A DNA stretch of 64,000 bases from Farysia itapuensis (GCA_023212645.1 JALBYC010000026.1:100424-164423), one strand, 5' to 3'. Numbered from the stretch's first letter, positions 39,542 through 49,968 are shown. Translations and numbers: made by a program. Notes: a model not told the origin generated them from the letters alone.

Positions 39542-41695
39542 ATGACGAACGACACCACATCACCCCAGCGTAGCCAGTCTACATACGATGCGTCGACGAT
39601 GAATGTCTTCCGCGGCGAAAACAGCCTGGTCGACTACTTCAACCCGGACAAGAACCCACCTCTGCCTCTGGTCGAGCTGCCCAAGGCCTTGAATCCCTTC
39701 TACGATGACGGCGTGCGTGTCTACGCCAAGATGCTGACCGCTTTACCGGCCACCAACGTCAAGAGTCTACCAGGTAAGTCAAAACTTCCGTCATCGACGG
39801 GGCCGGTACTTCGGTACGGAGGAAAGGAAGATGCATGTACAGAAGAGATCGACAGGAACGGGAACATCGGAGTCTTGTACGTTTCTCATCTTATCTCGTT
39901 TCGATTGTACTTTGTCAAACGAAGAAGAACCCTAGATAAGGGCGAGATAACGATGGCGAGCTGTAACCTGGCCGATGGCGTTATTGTAGGCGTGCCCATT
40001 TTTGGCGGTGGCAAAGCGTCTGCGCGGGCTGCACGGGCTCCAGCTCCTCTAGGGAAGAAAATTTTTTCCAATTTTGTGGGCTCGGTCACTTTGGCGGGCC
40101 TCACATGACGTGACTTGAATTTACCCGCGGTCCAGAGCCCTTTTCTTTTTCTTGTCTTATCTGCTCGGTATGAATCTCGGTTACTAACGTGTTGATCTTC
40201 CCCCACACTTGCAGCTCTGTCATTACTCGAGGCCGGCGGCGTTGTCGATCTTGAATCGACGCAGGAACAGCGGGATGCGCAGACGACACATACTGTTGTA
40301 GAATCGTCGTCCGGGTCGACCGTGACCTCGATGGCGATGATAGCACGTCAGCACGGCGTGCAGAAAGTGCGCGCCTGGATGTCAAACAAAGTGTCGCCGA
40401 CTAAGTCGTCACTGATGCGCTTCTTTGGACTGGAATTGGCACTCTTTGGCGGACCCTCACAGTCACCGCCCCAGGATCCAATGGGCGGTATTGCCAAAGC
40501 AGCTGCTCAGGGCACACAAGCTGGCGTATACAACCCGAATCAATATGAAAACACGGCGAACCCTGCCGCTCACGAAAGATGGACTGGCAAACAGCTCTTA
40601 GATCAGCTGCCGGAGATTAATGTCTTTGCTGCCGGTATGGGTACCGGAGGCACGATCACGGGCACAGCTACACGACTTCGACAAAGTCGTCCCGACATGC
40701 ATGTCGTCGGCGTGTGTGTGGCTCGTGGCGATAAGGTACCAGGCCCCCGACCACGCGAGCTTTTGCAACCGGTTGACTTTCCCTGGAAGGCAGTGGTGGA
40801 TGCCGTCGAAGACGTGTGCAGCCGCGAATCATATACCCTCAGTCTCGAAATGTGTCGATGGGGCATCGTCTCTGGCCCTTCATCTGGTTTCAGTCTACAA
40901 GGACTGTATCAGATGCTCGAACGCAAGAAGCGCGAAGGCACTCTGGCCGAACTGCGACAGCAGCAGGACGGCAAACCGATCGAGTGTGTCTTCCTCTGCT
41001 GCGATCTGCCGTTCCAGTATGTGGACGAGTACTTTTCGAAATGCGACGCGAGTCTCTTCCCGCCGATTGTCAACGAGCACCTGTTCAAGGTGGATCAATA
41101 CTCGTACAGCACCAGCTGGATCTTGGACGCCTCTTCAGCACTAACCATGCTTGTTTACCCTCGCTTTCCTATCGGCGCCGAAGGTCAGAGCACACAAGCG
41201 CTGCCGTCACCCAACGATTTCAGCTCGGATCCTTCCGACTCAGACTCCGACTCCAACGCATCGGAACCCACGAGCCCTGGTTTGCTGCGACCAGCCATCA
41301 TCGATCTGCGCTCACGCTCTGACTTCGCAGCTTGCCACTTGGCACACTCGCGCAACGTTCCGCTGTCCTCATTGCGTCAAGACGACGACAGTCCGTATCA
41401 GGACGCAGTGCTGCTCGCCACGCAGTTCACCGAGTTGAACAAGCGTTTTGTCGAGTCGCCCACCGTCGCACATTCATGCCCGCAGAACGGTGTTGCCGAG
41501 TACACCAAGCTCGACTTGCCCGAAATGCTTACCTGCCTCAAGCAGAGTGGCCGCGAGACGCTCATCATCGACTATAATGGCGAGACGAGTCGTCTTGCCG
41601 GTAGCGTTCTGCGTCATGCCGGCATCAAAGCTTACAGCATCGACGGCGGTATCAAGGCGTTGCAGACACATGGCGCCAAATTCGTAACCGCCTGA
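39542..41695 (+). CDS. Cysteine synthase 2-like PLP enzyme fused to a rhodanese-like domain, two exons
   Basis: Exons 39542-39773 and 40215-41695 join to 570 residues; the 441-bp intron (GTAAGT...TTGCAG) is the longest in the window. Joining rebuilds the fold-type II PLP motif NVKSLPALSLLEAGG with the likely PLP lysine Lys74. The core includes ESSSGSTVTSMA, MGTGGTITGTATRLRQ and a serine-type loop GPSSGFSLQG. It resembles the fungal 'cysteine synthase 2' clade (yeast Mcy1/YGR012W), which is mitochondrial and of uncertain substrate. The C-terminal 140 residues form a rhodanese-like fold (AIIDLRSRSDFAACHLAHSR...LIIDYNGETSRLAG), but the position of the catalytic Cys is Asp530, so no sulfurtransferase activity is expected. 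An in-frame ATG at 39392 would add a Ser/Arg-rich leader that could target mitochondria. Confidence 0.82.
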
Positions 41696-41755
41696 TTTCA
41701 ATCTTTTCCTATGATGTAAAAATAGCTCTAGCTTGTACAATATCTTGGTTTTGGC

Positions 41756-42748
41756 TCAGCGTACTGTTTCGAAAAGAGGTGTGAACGTGTCTGTGGGGTT
41801 GGAGGGCTGGAGCCAGTTCTTGTCATCGTACTGTGCGCGCGTGGTGTCTCCCTCGATCATGTGGAAAGTGTAGATGAAGCGCGACTGCGGGCTTGTGTTC
41901 TTTTCGCTCTTGTGCAAGACACTGCCGTGAATCAGCACGAGGGTATCGGCCTTGCATTCTGCAATCTCCGCAGCACTCTCATCCCATTGCGTTTCTTCCT
42001 GACTGGGGAGAGTCTCAAAATCGGTGCCGGCGGTTGGGTCGTTGGGAGATTTCCGCACAAAGCGTTTGTTGATGCCGCGAGGCACACCAAATTGCTCAGT
42101 AAAGTGCGGCGGATCAAGAGGTGTCTGAGCCGTTGTTTTACCAGAGTCACGCGGCCAACGGTGGCTTTTGGGCAAGAAAGACAGACAGCCATTACTGGTG
42201 GTACAGTCTTCCAGCGCAAACCAGAAGCCGATGGCGCTAGGTGGGTCAGTGTATAGAAACGTCGAGTCGTTGTGACTCGGGACAGCGCCCCCGATGCTCG
42301 GCTGCTTGCAAATTACCATGCTCTGCAGCACTCGTGGATCTTTGTGCGCGCCCAGGCTCCTCGCGATGTTGCGCAATCGCTGGCTAAAGGTGAATTCGCG
42401 AAAGTGCTTGTCATGAATGTGCAGACCATGGCCGCACTTGTTCACCGCGCGATCCAGCGGGACGCTCAGCTGGCCTGTAGCGGGGTCCACCGCTCCTTCT
42501 TCGAAAAAGTAGCGGATCTTATCCCCACTGGTGAGAAAGTAGGCGTTGCCGACGTGCTCGTCGCCATCTCCGTCACCTGTCACAAATTTGGTTAGTGGGT
42601 GTTTCGATAGATCTACCGACGACACTAGCTGCTTGGAGTGGGCGAGTAGCGGGGCAGCATCGAAGAAGTCGGGCAGAAGCAGATAGCCCTGCTCGTAAAA
42701 TTGGCGGATCTGGTCCTCGGACAGCACGCCGCTGTCTGAGCTCGGCAT
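41756..42748 (-). CDS. Phytanoyl-CoA dioxygenase (PhyH) family protein
   Basis: Fe(II)/2-oxoglutarate-dependent oxygenase of the PHYHD1-like type, 330 residues, single exon. It opens with the family signature LSEDQIRQFYEQGYLLLPDF. The iron-binding facial triad is visible as HxD in PSHNDSTFLYTDP and the distal His in LVLIHGSVLHKSEKN, followed by an Arg/Phe strand (SRFIYTFHMIE) that would bind 2-oxoglutarate. AIGFWFALEDCTTSNGCL is also typical. No peroxisomal targeting signal is seen at either end, so a cytosolic location is more likely; the substrate is unknown. It is divergent from the OPT transporter gene with 165 bp between the starts. Confidence 0.9.
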   Translation of the reverse strand: MPSSDSGVLSEDQIRQFYEQGYLLLPDFFDAAPLLAHSKQLVSSVDLSKHPLTKFVTGDGDGDEHVGNAYFLTSGDKIRYFFEEGAVDPATGQLSVPLDRAVNKCGHGLHIHDKHFREFTFSQRLRNIARSLGAHKDPRVLQSMVICKQPSIGGAVPSHNDSTFLYTDPPSAIGFWFALEDCTTSNGCLSFLPKSHRWPRDSGKTTAQTPLDPPHFTEQFGVPRGINKRFVRKSPNDPTAGTDFETLPSQEETQWDESAAEIAECKADTLVLIHGSVLHKSEKNTSPQSRFIYTFHMIEGDTTRAQYDDKNWLQPSNPTDTFTPLFETVR

Positions 42749-42913
42749 GATTGGTGGCTCTCGGGGTACGCGGCGCCGATACGCTCAAAGGTACCGACGC
42801 CTCGACGCCGTGGTTGACAGGTCGGTGTCTAACACGTCCTCCCCCCTTTTTTGCAATTTTGCTTAGCCGGATGCCGAACAAGAACGGCAATCCTCCTCTT
42901 GCACGCTCACAGG
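42749..42913. promoter_or_regulatory. Compact bidirectional promoter, PhyH gene / OPT transporter
   Basis: Only 165 bp separate two divergent ATGs (42748 and 42914), so the core promoters must overlap or abut. A C8T6 tract (42841-42854) is the only notable element. Confidence 0.5.
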
Positions 42914-45100
42914 ATGAGCGACGCTGATCGAAGGGTCGCGGCCGACAGGCTGGACCAGAGCACAGATGATGGATTCAGTGGTATTGCGGATGCAGGTGAC
43001 GACTTTACGGTACGGGGGCTGCTAGCGGGCCTGCTGATTGGATGTCTGCTCGCTTTTACCAACTTGTATCTCGGTCTTCAGTCAGGTTGGATCAGCATGA
43101 TGTCGCTACAATCAGCGCTCCTTGGGTATGCCTTGTTCAAGCTTATCCCACGCAGTCTCAACATTCGGGGGCGGAGGTACGAGCTTTTATCGAAACCGTT
43201 CACACCGGCTGAGAACGTGCTCGTACAGACAACGGCAGTTGCAGTGGGTATCATGCCACTGACTGCCGGCCTTGTCGGTGTCATTCCAGCGCTGACCAAA
43301 TTGAGTCTGAACAAAGACGGCGCTGCACCGATTCAGCTGGACTTTGTCCACTTGGTGGCTTGGTGCCTGGCAGTTGCGTACTTTGGCATCTTCTTTGCTA
43401 GTCCACTACGCGAACCGATGATTGTTCGGGAGAAGCTCACATTCCCTTCTGGAACGGCGACAGCACAACTCATAAGCGTACTGCATGGTCAGCCGCTGCA
43501 CGAACACATGAACAAAGCACAGGTGCGATCCGAACATGGTCACGACTTCGCGGATCGTGAAGAAGGGGATGAGGACGAACGAACCGGGCTGCTGTCTCAT
43601 GACGAGTCGTACCACGCCGAGGCAGCAAACACGACGCAGAACGGCTGGAGATCTCTCAGTTACTCATTCGTCGGCTCTTCTGTCTTCACTGTCCTGTCAT
43701 ACTACATCCCGGTCTTGTACGCCATGCCGATATTCGACTTTCTGCCACCGCACAACTTGTCGTCACAGTGGGGATTCTGGTTTACGCCTTCGCTCAACTA
43801 CATCGGCCAAGGCATCATCATGGGCCTACCGACCACAATTAGCATGACTGCTGGTGCGCTGGTTGGATGGGGTATACTCAGCCCTATGGCTTACTACTAC
43901 GGATGGGCACCCGGACATCCGCTCGACTCAGAGACCGGCAGTCGAGGCTGGATCATCTGGATCAGCTTAGCGGTCATGTGCTCCGAGAGTATCGTGGGTC
44001 TCTTGGCGCTCATTGCCACCGATGGTGTGCGAGACTTTAAAACGTACACGGCAGCCCGCCGGGAGGATTTGGCGCGCGATGATGATCGGCATGTGCGCCA
44101 TCCCGACGAATATGATGCCGATCACGAGCCCCCTCATCGTCAGACGCCAATGTCTTGGATCATCAGCGGTCTTGTGGCATCAAGCTTGCTGGCCGTGGTC
44201 CTTGTCTACTGGGTATTTGGGGCTGAAGGCATCTCGCCTTGGGCCACCATTGTCGGCATCGTGCTGGCATCTGTCTTTGCCGTCCTGGGAGTCCGAGCGC
44301 TAGGCGAGACGGATCTCAACCCTGTATCTGGCATTGGCAAAATCTCGCAGCTCGTGTTTGCATTGCTGCAGCCGGGAAACGTCGTAGCCAACCTGATCGC
44401 TGGCGGCATCAGTGAAGCAGGCGCCATGCAGGCTGGCGACCTGATGCAGGACTACAAGACGGGCCATTTGGTTGGAGCCTCGCCTCGCGCTCAGTTCAAA
44501 GGACAGCTCATTGGCAGTACGCTCGGCATTCTCGTCAGCAGCTTTGCGTACAAGCTGTATACAGCCGCCTACGAGATTCCTGGGCCGCAGTTTCCAGCAC
44601 CCACGGCCGCCGTCTGGCTCAATCTGGCCCGACTGGTCAACCGAGGCCATTTGCCCTCGCACGTGCAGCTCTTCATGATTATCTTTGGAGTTGTATTTGC
44701 GGTCTCTGGTGCCATCAAGACTCTTGCCCGTTCCAAAACTCTGCATCAAGGGACGCGCGGCACACCAAGTCGCGCCGACCAACTAGCGCGATTTGTACCA
44801 AGCGGCATCGCCTTCGCAGTCGGCATCCTCAACACGCCCAACTTTTCCTTTGCTCGACTCGTTGGCGGCCTCATAGCACACATGTACGCCGCACGACGAC
44901 AAAAACAGCAACAAAGCAGTCAAGGTCCAACAAAGCCACAGACAGCCTTAGCAGGCATTGGCATCATCATCATTGCGAGTGGCTTTGTGCTAGGCGAAGG
45001 CGCGGCAAGCATCATTACACTTTTGCTCAAGCAGCATGGTGCGCAAGTCTGGACTTGTTTCGGGTGCAGAGGTGGATGTGCCGGATCATGCGCTGCTTAG
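42914..45100 (+). CDS. Oligopeptide transporter (OPT) family membrane protein
   Basis: Proton-coupled importer of the OPT superfamily, 728 residues, single exon; closest in style to the YGL114W/YSL branch rather than classic peptide importers. The N-terminal block LLIGCLLAFTNLYLGLQSGW and PFTPAENVLVQTTAVAVG are family motifs; LNPVSGIGKISQLVFALLQ and GGISEAGAMQAGDLMQDYKT mark the second half. About 14 hydrophobic segments are separated by charged His/Asp-rich loops (about 190-240 and 390-415). The protein ends with a cysteine-rich tail (WTCFGCRGGCAGSC), which could bind metal. The start at 42914 is the first ATG. The substrate, peptide, glutathione or metal chelate, is not predictable. Confidence 0.92.
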   Translation: MSDADRRVAADRLDQSTDDGFSGIADAGDDFTVRGLLAGLLIGCLLAFTNLYLGLQSGWISMMSLQSALLGYALFKLIPRSLNIRGRRYELLSKPFTPAENVLVQTTAVAVGIMPLTAGLVGVIPALTKLSLNKDGAAPIQLDFVHLVAWCLAVAYFGIFFASPLREPMIVREKLTFPSGTATAQLISVLHGQPLHEHMNKAQVRSEHGHDFADREEGDEDERTGLLSHDESYHAEAANTTQNGWRSLSYSFVGSSVFTVLSYYIPVLYAMPIFDFLPPHNLSSQWGFWFTPSLNYIGQGIIMGLPTTISMTAGALVGWGILSPMAYYYGWAPGHPLDSETGSRGWIIWISLAVMCSESIVGLLALIATDGVRDFKTYTAARREDLARDDDRHVRHPDEYDADHEPPHRQTPMSWIISGLVASSLLAVVLVYWVFGAEGISPWATIVGIVLASVFAVLGVRALGETDLNPVSGIGKISQLVFALLQPGNVVANLIAGGISEAGAMQAGDLMQDYKTGHLVGASPRAQFKGQLIGSTLGILVSSFAYKLYTAAYEIPGPQFPAPTAAVWLNLARLVNRGHLPSHVQLFMIIFGVVFAVSGAIKTLARSKTLHQGTRGTPSRADQLARFVPSGIAFAVGILNTPNFSFARLVGGLIAHMYAARRQKQQQSSQGPTKPQTALAGIGIIIIASGFVLGEGAASIITLLLKQHGAQVWTCFGCRGGCAGSCAA

Positions 45101-45540
45101 TACCCCACAAGCGATGCTCGCACACAATAGGAACTGTAATAGACTAGATCTTTTCTCAGACCACAGCGCCCAAGCGGACCTGTGATGCTTTGCCACAACG
45201 CCGGCATTTGATCTTTGGAAAAATACGAGACGTGTCAGAGTGGGAAAAGTGTTATTTTCGTGGCGGACGCGACCGTATTGGGTTTGCCAAGAAGCGGATA
45301 TGTTCCGAAGTGGCTGAGTTCTTTGGAACGACGAGTGCTTTCTCCGATTGCTGCTGGGTGTCGAAAGTGTTGCTGCGACACGGACTACGTCTATGCAGCT
45401 GTCAGGTGCTGTCACTGTTTCGCCGTCGTCTCATCTCTACTCATCATGTTCGCTTCGACTACGCCAGCCTCCAACCAGTACAAGCGCGATCATCTCTCAT
45501 CAACACACCCGTGCTCCGACGTCTGTCCACACACTGCAGC
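45101..45540. promoter_or_regulatory. Upstream region of topoisomerase III with an overlapping uORF
   Basis: The TOP3 frame is open from 45190 through this stretch without an ATG. A separate ATG at 45446, in another frame, starts an uORF of 84 codons that runs over the TOP3 start to 45700, which could lower translation of TOP3. A weak GTACAA...CTGCAG intron could instead join it in frame to MRIL, adding 11 residues. No TATA box seen. Confidence 0.4.
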
Positions 45541-48450
45541 ATGCGCATACTGTGTGTGGCAGAAAAGCCATCGATCGCTAAGAGCATCGCCGGCATCCTG
45601 TCGGGCGGTCAGATCTCGAACCGACCGGGCAAGGACAAGTACTGCCGAAACTACGACTTCCAGTATCGGATGCCTGGTGTGGCCGGCATGGTCGACATGA
45701 CCATGACCTCGGTGCGAGGTCATCTCACCGAGCAGGACTTTGGCGATCAGCACAAGAAGTGGTACTCTTGCAATCCTGCTGACCTGTTCGCGGCGCCGAT
45801 TATCACCAGTCTCAGCTCAGACGGCAAGATGATAGGCCAGAATTTGCGCATGGAGGCTCGAAACGCCGACGCTGTCATGATCTGGACCGATTGCGATCGT
45901 GAAGGCGAGCATATAGGAAGCGAGATTGTCGCAGAGGTGCGAAAGGTGAGGCCACGGGTGCGCGTCATGCGTGCCCGCTTTTCGGCCATCATTGACAGTC
46001 AGATTCACCAAGCGTGTCAGAACACGGTTGACCTCGACTGGCGAGCTGCTGAAGCCGTCGAGGCACGCATTCAGCTCGATTTGCGCATCGGAGCTGCCTT
46101 CACACGCATGCAGACCATGGGCTTGCAGAACAGGATCCCCGCTCTTGGACAAGAAAAGCAAGTCATCAGCTACGGACCGTGCCAATTCCCGACGCTCGGC
46201 TTCGTTGTCGACAGGTACGAGAAGGTGATCAGCTTTGTGCCAGAGACGTTCTGGTTTCTGCAAGTGACCGAGATGCGCACCATGGCCGGTCACGATCCGT
46301 CACCCGACGACCATCCCAATGACGTCTGCAAGGTCAATTTCTCCTGGCTCAGAGTGCACCTTTTCGATAAGACTGCCGTGGAAATTTTACGCGATACATG
46401 CCGGGCCAACCCAGAAGCACGCGTGCTCAAAGTCAACAGCAAGCAGACCAAGAAGTGGAAGCCGTATCCACTCACCACCGTCGAGCTGCAAAAGTCAGGC
46501 TCACGCTTACTGCGCATGACGCCGAAAAAGGTGCTCGACATTGCAGAATCTCTGTACCAAAAGGGCTTTCTGTCTTACCCCAGGACTGAAACTGATCAGT
46601 ACGACAAAGACTTTGATCTACAAGCGTTGGTGCGGAAACAGACAGCTGATGGAGCGTGGGGGGCGATCGCTCAGCGTCTGGTCGATGGTGACTTTGAGCG
46701 TCCGCGTAACGGCAAGAACAACGACAAAGCACATCCACCCATCCACCCCACCTCCCATGCCAACAATTTGTCTGGCGATGACAAGCGCGTCTATGACTAC
46801 GTCACCAGGCGATTTCTCGCAAGCTGCTGGAAAGACGCCCTTGGCACACAAACGACTGTGGATATCGACATTGCTGGCGAAAAGTTCCACGCTTCGGGTC
46901 TAGTCATTCTTCAGCGCAACTACCTGGAAGTCTTCACCTACGACAAATGGGAAGGCAATTTGTTGCCGCCCTTTACGGAAGGCGAGACGTTTCTACCCAC
47001 TAAGTTAGAGATTAAGCAAGGCACGACTTCGCCACCAAAGCTCTTGACGGAAGCAGACCTCGTCAGTCTCATGGACAAGAACGGTATTGGTACAGACGCC
47101 ACCATCGCCGAGCATATTGCCAAAGTCATCGAGCGACGCTACGTCATGTCGGTGAAAGAAGGCAAAACGACGTATCTGGTACCCTCCACACTCGGCATCG
47201 GACTTGTGGAAGGCTACAATCTGATCAATTTTGAAAAGTCACTCAGTAAGCCGTTGCTGCGGCGCGAGACCGAGTACCGCATGTCGCTCATCTGTTCAGG
47301 ACAGCGGAGTCAGACGGACACGGTTGCCGAGAGCCTCGAAGAATACCGAAGCGTGTTTGCGCTAGCAAGCCGAGAATTCTCAGTGTTGGCAGATACCGTG
47401 TTGCGCTACCTCACTGATCCGAATGCGGGACAGGAAGCGCGGGCTGTTCAGCTACTTGATCGAGAAGATATCGACGCTGACGAGGAGGGCGTTGACGATG
47501 ATGACGATGCTGGTGAACCGCCACCACCTCCCCCGCCCAACGGTGGACGCAGGGCAAGAGAGCTAGGGGAGAACGGACGCGGACAAGCCGGCCCACGTGA
47601 ACCGTTCAGGAACAATCGAGTCCCACCAAGGCCTCGTGATGACGATGAAGATGGTGAAGACGGACCTGACGATGGCTTTGGTCGTCGTATCGCGGCCAGT
47701 TCGCGCCCTGATTTGCGAAACATGCAGACAAACAAGAAGCCAACGGCAGACAAAACAGCGTCATGTGACTCAGACACGTCTGCACCTCCTCTGTGCTCGT
47801 GCGGCGAATCTGCGTCCGAGCGAACAGTGAACAAGACAGGCGCAAACAAAGGACGCAAGTTTTTCGCGTGCGCCAAGATGCCTGGCGATGCGGGCAAGTG
47901 TGAATTTTTCGAATGGGCAGGAACAAGCAATGCGTCGACTGTAACCAAGACCGTACCCGCCAAACGACCTAGATGTGGGTCAAACGCGCCCGAGAACGCC
48001 AACGATGGCTGGCTCATGACCCTGCGCGCGACAGATGGCGCGAAAAGTGGTACGGACAAGAAGCGATGCGAGTGCGATCTTGAAGCTGAACTAAACACAG
48101 TCTTCAAAGAAGGACCGAACAAGGGGCGTAGATTCTGGAGCTGTCCACGCGAATCCGCGCGTCTACGCTGCAAGATGTTCGAGTGGGCCGACGAAGTAGA
48201 GAACAGGGCAATCGTTCAAGATGCTAGCGATGGCGGTGGGGGTACATGTTTCAAGTGCGGACAAACGGGCCACTGGGCTTCCAACTGTACCTCTTCCAAC
48301 ACTGACTCGAGCAGCCGCGGCAAGTCGCGGACGGCTTCCACACGGGGCAAACGCAAGAAGACTGGCGGTAGCGGCAGCGGCGGCAAAGGATCTTGCTTCC
48401 AGTGCGGCCAGCAGGGCCACTGGAGTAGCGACTGTCCCAACAAGAAATAA
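45541..48450 (+). CDS. TOP3: DNA topoisomerase III (type IA) with GRF and CCHC zinc motifs
   Basis: Single-strand passing topoisomerase that works with a RecQ helicase and Rmi1 to dissolve recombination intermediates. 969 residues from MRILCVAEKPSIAKSIAGIL, matching the yeast start. The Toprim domain carries DCDREGEHIG; the catalytic tyrosine is Tyr346 in GFLSYPRTETD; NGIGTDATIAEHI is also diagnostic. After the core comes an acidic Pro-rich linker, two GRF-type zinc fingers (from CSCGESASERT at about 753, and CECDLEAELNTVF) and two CCHC knuckles (CFKCGQTGHWASNC, CFQCGQQGHWSSDC). This tail resembles metazoan TOP3A and not yeast Top3, which ends after the core. Single exon. Confidence 0.96.
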   Translation: MRILCVAEKPSIAKSIAGILSGGQISNRPGKDKYCRNYDFQYRMPGVAGMVDMTMTSVRGHLTEQDFGDQHKKWYSCNPADLFAAPIITSLSSDGKMIGQNLRMEARNADAVMIWTDCDREGEHIGSEIVAEVRKVRPRVRVMRARFSAIIDSQIHQACQNTVDLDWRAAEAVEARIQLDLRIGAAFTRMQTMGLQNRIPALGQEKQVISYGPCQFPTLGFVVDRYEKVISFVPETFWFLQVTEMRTMAGHDPSPDDHPNDVCKVNFSWLRVHLFDKTAVEILRDTCRANPEARVLKVNSKQTKKWKPYPLTTVELQKSGSRLLRMTPKKVLDIAESLYQKGFLSYPRTETDQYDKDFDLQALVRKQTADGAWGAIAQRLVDGDFERPRNGKNNDKAHPPIHPTSHANNLSGDDKRVYDYVTRRFLASCWKDALGTQTTVDIDIAGEKFHASGLVILQRNYLEVFTYDKWEGNLLPPFTEGETFLPTKLEIKQGTTSPPKLLTEADLVSLMDKNGIGTDATIAEHIAKVIERRYVMSVKEGKTTYLVPSTLGIGLVEGYNLINFEKSLSKPLLRRETEYRMSLICSGQRSQTDTVAESLEEYRSVFALASREFSVLADTVLRYLTDPNAGQEARAVQLLDREDIDADEEGVDDDDDAGEPPPPPPPNGGRRARELGENGRGQAGPREPFRNNRVPPRPRDDDEDGEDGPDDGFGRRIAASSRPDLRNMQTNKKPTADKTASCDSDTSAPPLCSCGESASERTVNKTGANKGRKFFACAKMPGDAGKCEFFEWAGTSNASTVTKTVPAKRPRCGSNAPENANDGWLMTLRATDGAKSGTDKKRCECDLEAELNTVFKEGPNKGRRFWSCPRESARLRCKMFEWADEVENRAIVQDASDGGGGTCFKCGQTGHWASNCTSSNTDSSSRGKSRTASTRGKRKKTGGSGSGGKGSCFQCGQQGHWSSDCPNKK

Positions 48451-49307
48451 CGATCTAGATAACTCAATTCTCGGGAATTTCAATTTTTAAACCGGTAATC
48501 TGATTCGAAATACGACCGGCGAGTTGCTTTCCGGCTAAAAACGGGTGTCTAGCCAAGGAAGCGAGCTGCAGACTGTGTTATGTAGAGAGAGACCTGCATA
48601 GAAGAGCAAAATGTCTAGACGGAAGCTTATTTTTCGGGTTGGCAGTTGGCACCGAGTGAGGAACGGATCGCGTGCCAGTGGCATCGTCCGAATCGGGCCC
48701 GAAAAAGCGTCTCTGTTGTGCCATCGGCGCTCGACCGAACCCGGAGGCGCAACCAGCTCAGCGGACTCGGAAGTCCCTTTCTGAATGAAACAACGCGACG
48801 GTTTCGGTGACACTGTGACATCCTCTGATCACCTTTTGCGCATTGTTATTAAAGTGTTTGGCAGAGATTGCATAGTATGATGGGATCTCGTTGCACCAAA
48901 CGGGACGAAGTGCAAGCTAGTGCGGTGCTACCTGGTTCCTGCGCATGGACGCGTTTTGACGAAGCGCCCTTGTTTTTTCACACACAAAAATTGATTACAA
49001 AACGGACAACGCAGACATGATTAGAGATGAAATTGAAATGAAACAACTGCCTTCTTCTTCATCATAGTTTTGGATTTTTTTTTCCCTCTCTGGCTGGGCT
49101 TCGCTTCGCTTGTGTGTGTGTGCGAGCCAGAAGTCGTCCGGAACCGCAAATTGGTCCGCTATTGTTGGCCCTTCACCGACATCATCCAACGCATCCCGTC
49201 TCGCACACACGACAGCACAGCACAGCACCATCTTGCGTCAAGCTTAAGCAGGTCGCACGCGCTACTGACCATCGTGTCTGTCGGGCACCTTGAGGAATCT
49301 GCACAAA
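48451..49307. other. Intergenic spacer between TOP3 and the bHLH gene
   Basis: About 860 bp without a supported gene on either strand. It shows T-rich runs near 48971-48978 and 49073-49083 and CT-rich DNA before 49120, consistent with a long promoter or 5' UTR of the bHLH regulator. Confidence 0.45.
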
Positions 49308-49931
49308 ATGCAGAACAGTCCAGCTGGTTCCACGTCGCTATCAGCCGCACCGTATCCTTCGTCATCAACGCCCAGCAGCTTCATGGACACCTTTGACTTT
49401 GCCAACTCGGACTTTACCGCATCAACGACAGGCATTGATGAACTCTTTGCCAGTGGTCAGCCGCCACCAGCAGCTCACTCGTCTGCCTCCTCCAGAACGA
49501 ATGCCCAGTCGCCTGCAAGTCACCATCCAAGTCCGTCTAGCCATCCACTGGAAAAGTCACAGAGCGGCTTCTACGGTACCAATAGCGCCTCACATGCGAA
49601 CTCACCATTGAGTCTGTCTAGGAACCGATTTGATAGCAACAATACTGCGAGTCCACAGACAGCAGCAGATGGCAAGGGACATGCCGAAATGACCTTCAAT
49701 GCCTACCGTCCGCAGTCTTCGCCGCAACAACAACAGTTCCCTCCCTTCAACGATGCTCCACAGCTTTCAATATCGGACATGCAACATATGCTACAAGAAC
49801 GTGAGAGGTCCGAGCGGATCCAAAACATGCAGACTGCCTTGCTCAAGCAACAGCTCGCTCACCTCTCGCGTGTACAACAGCAGCAACAACAACAGCAGCA
49901 ACGGTCACATCATCAGCAACAGAGAAGTCCA

Positions 49932-49968
<37 letters not shown>

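Noticed and set aside
2203..41695. A sulfur-metabolism gene cluster linking CBS and the cysteine synthase-like gene
   Set aside because: The two genes are 36 kb apart with unrelated genes between, so clustering is not supported.
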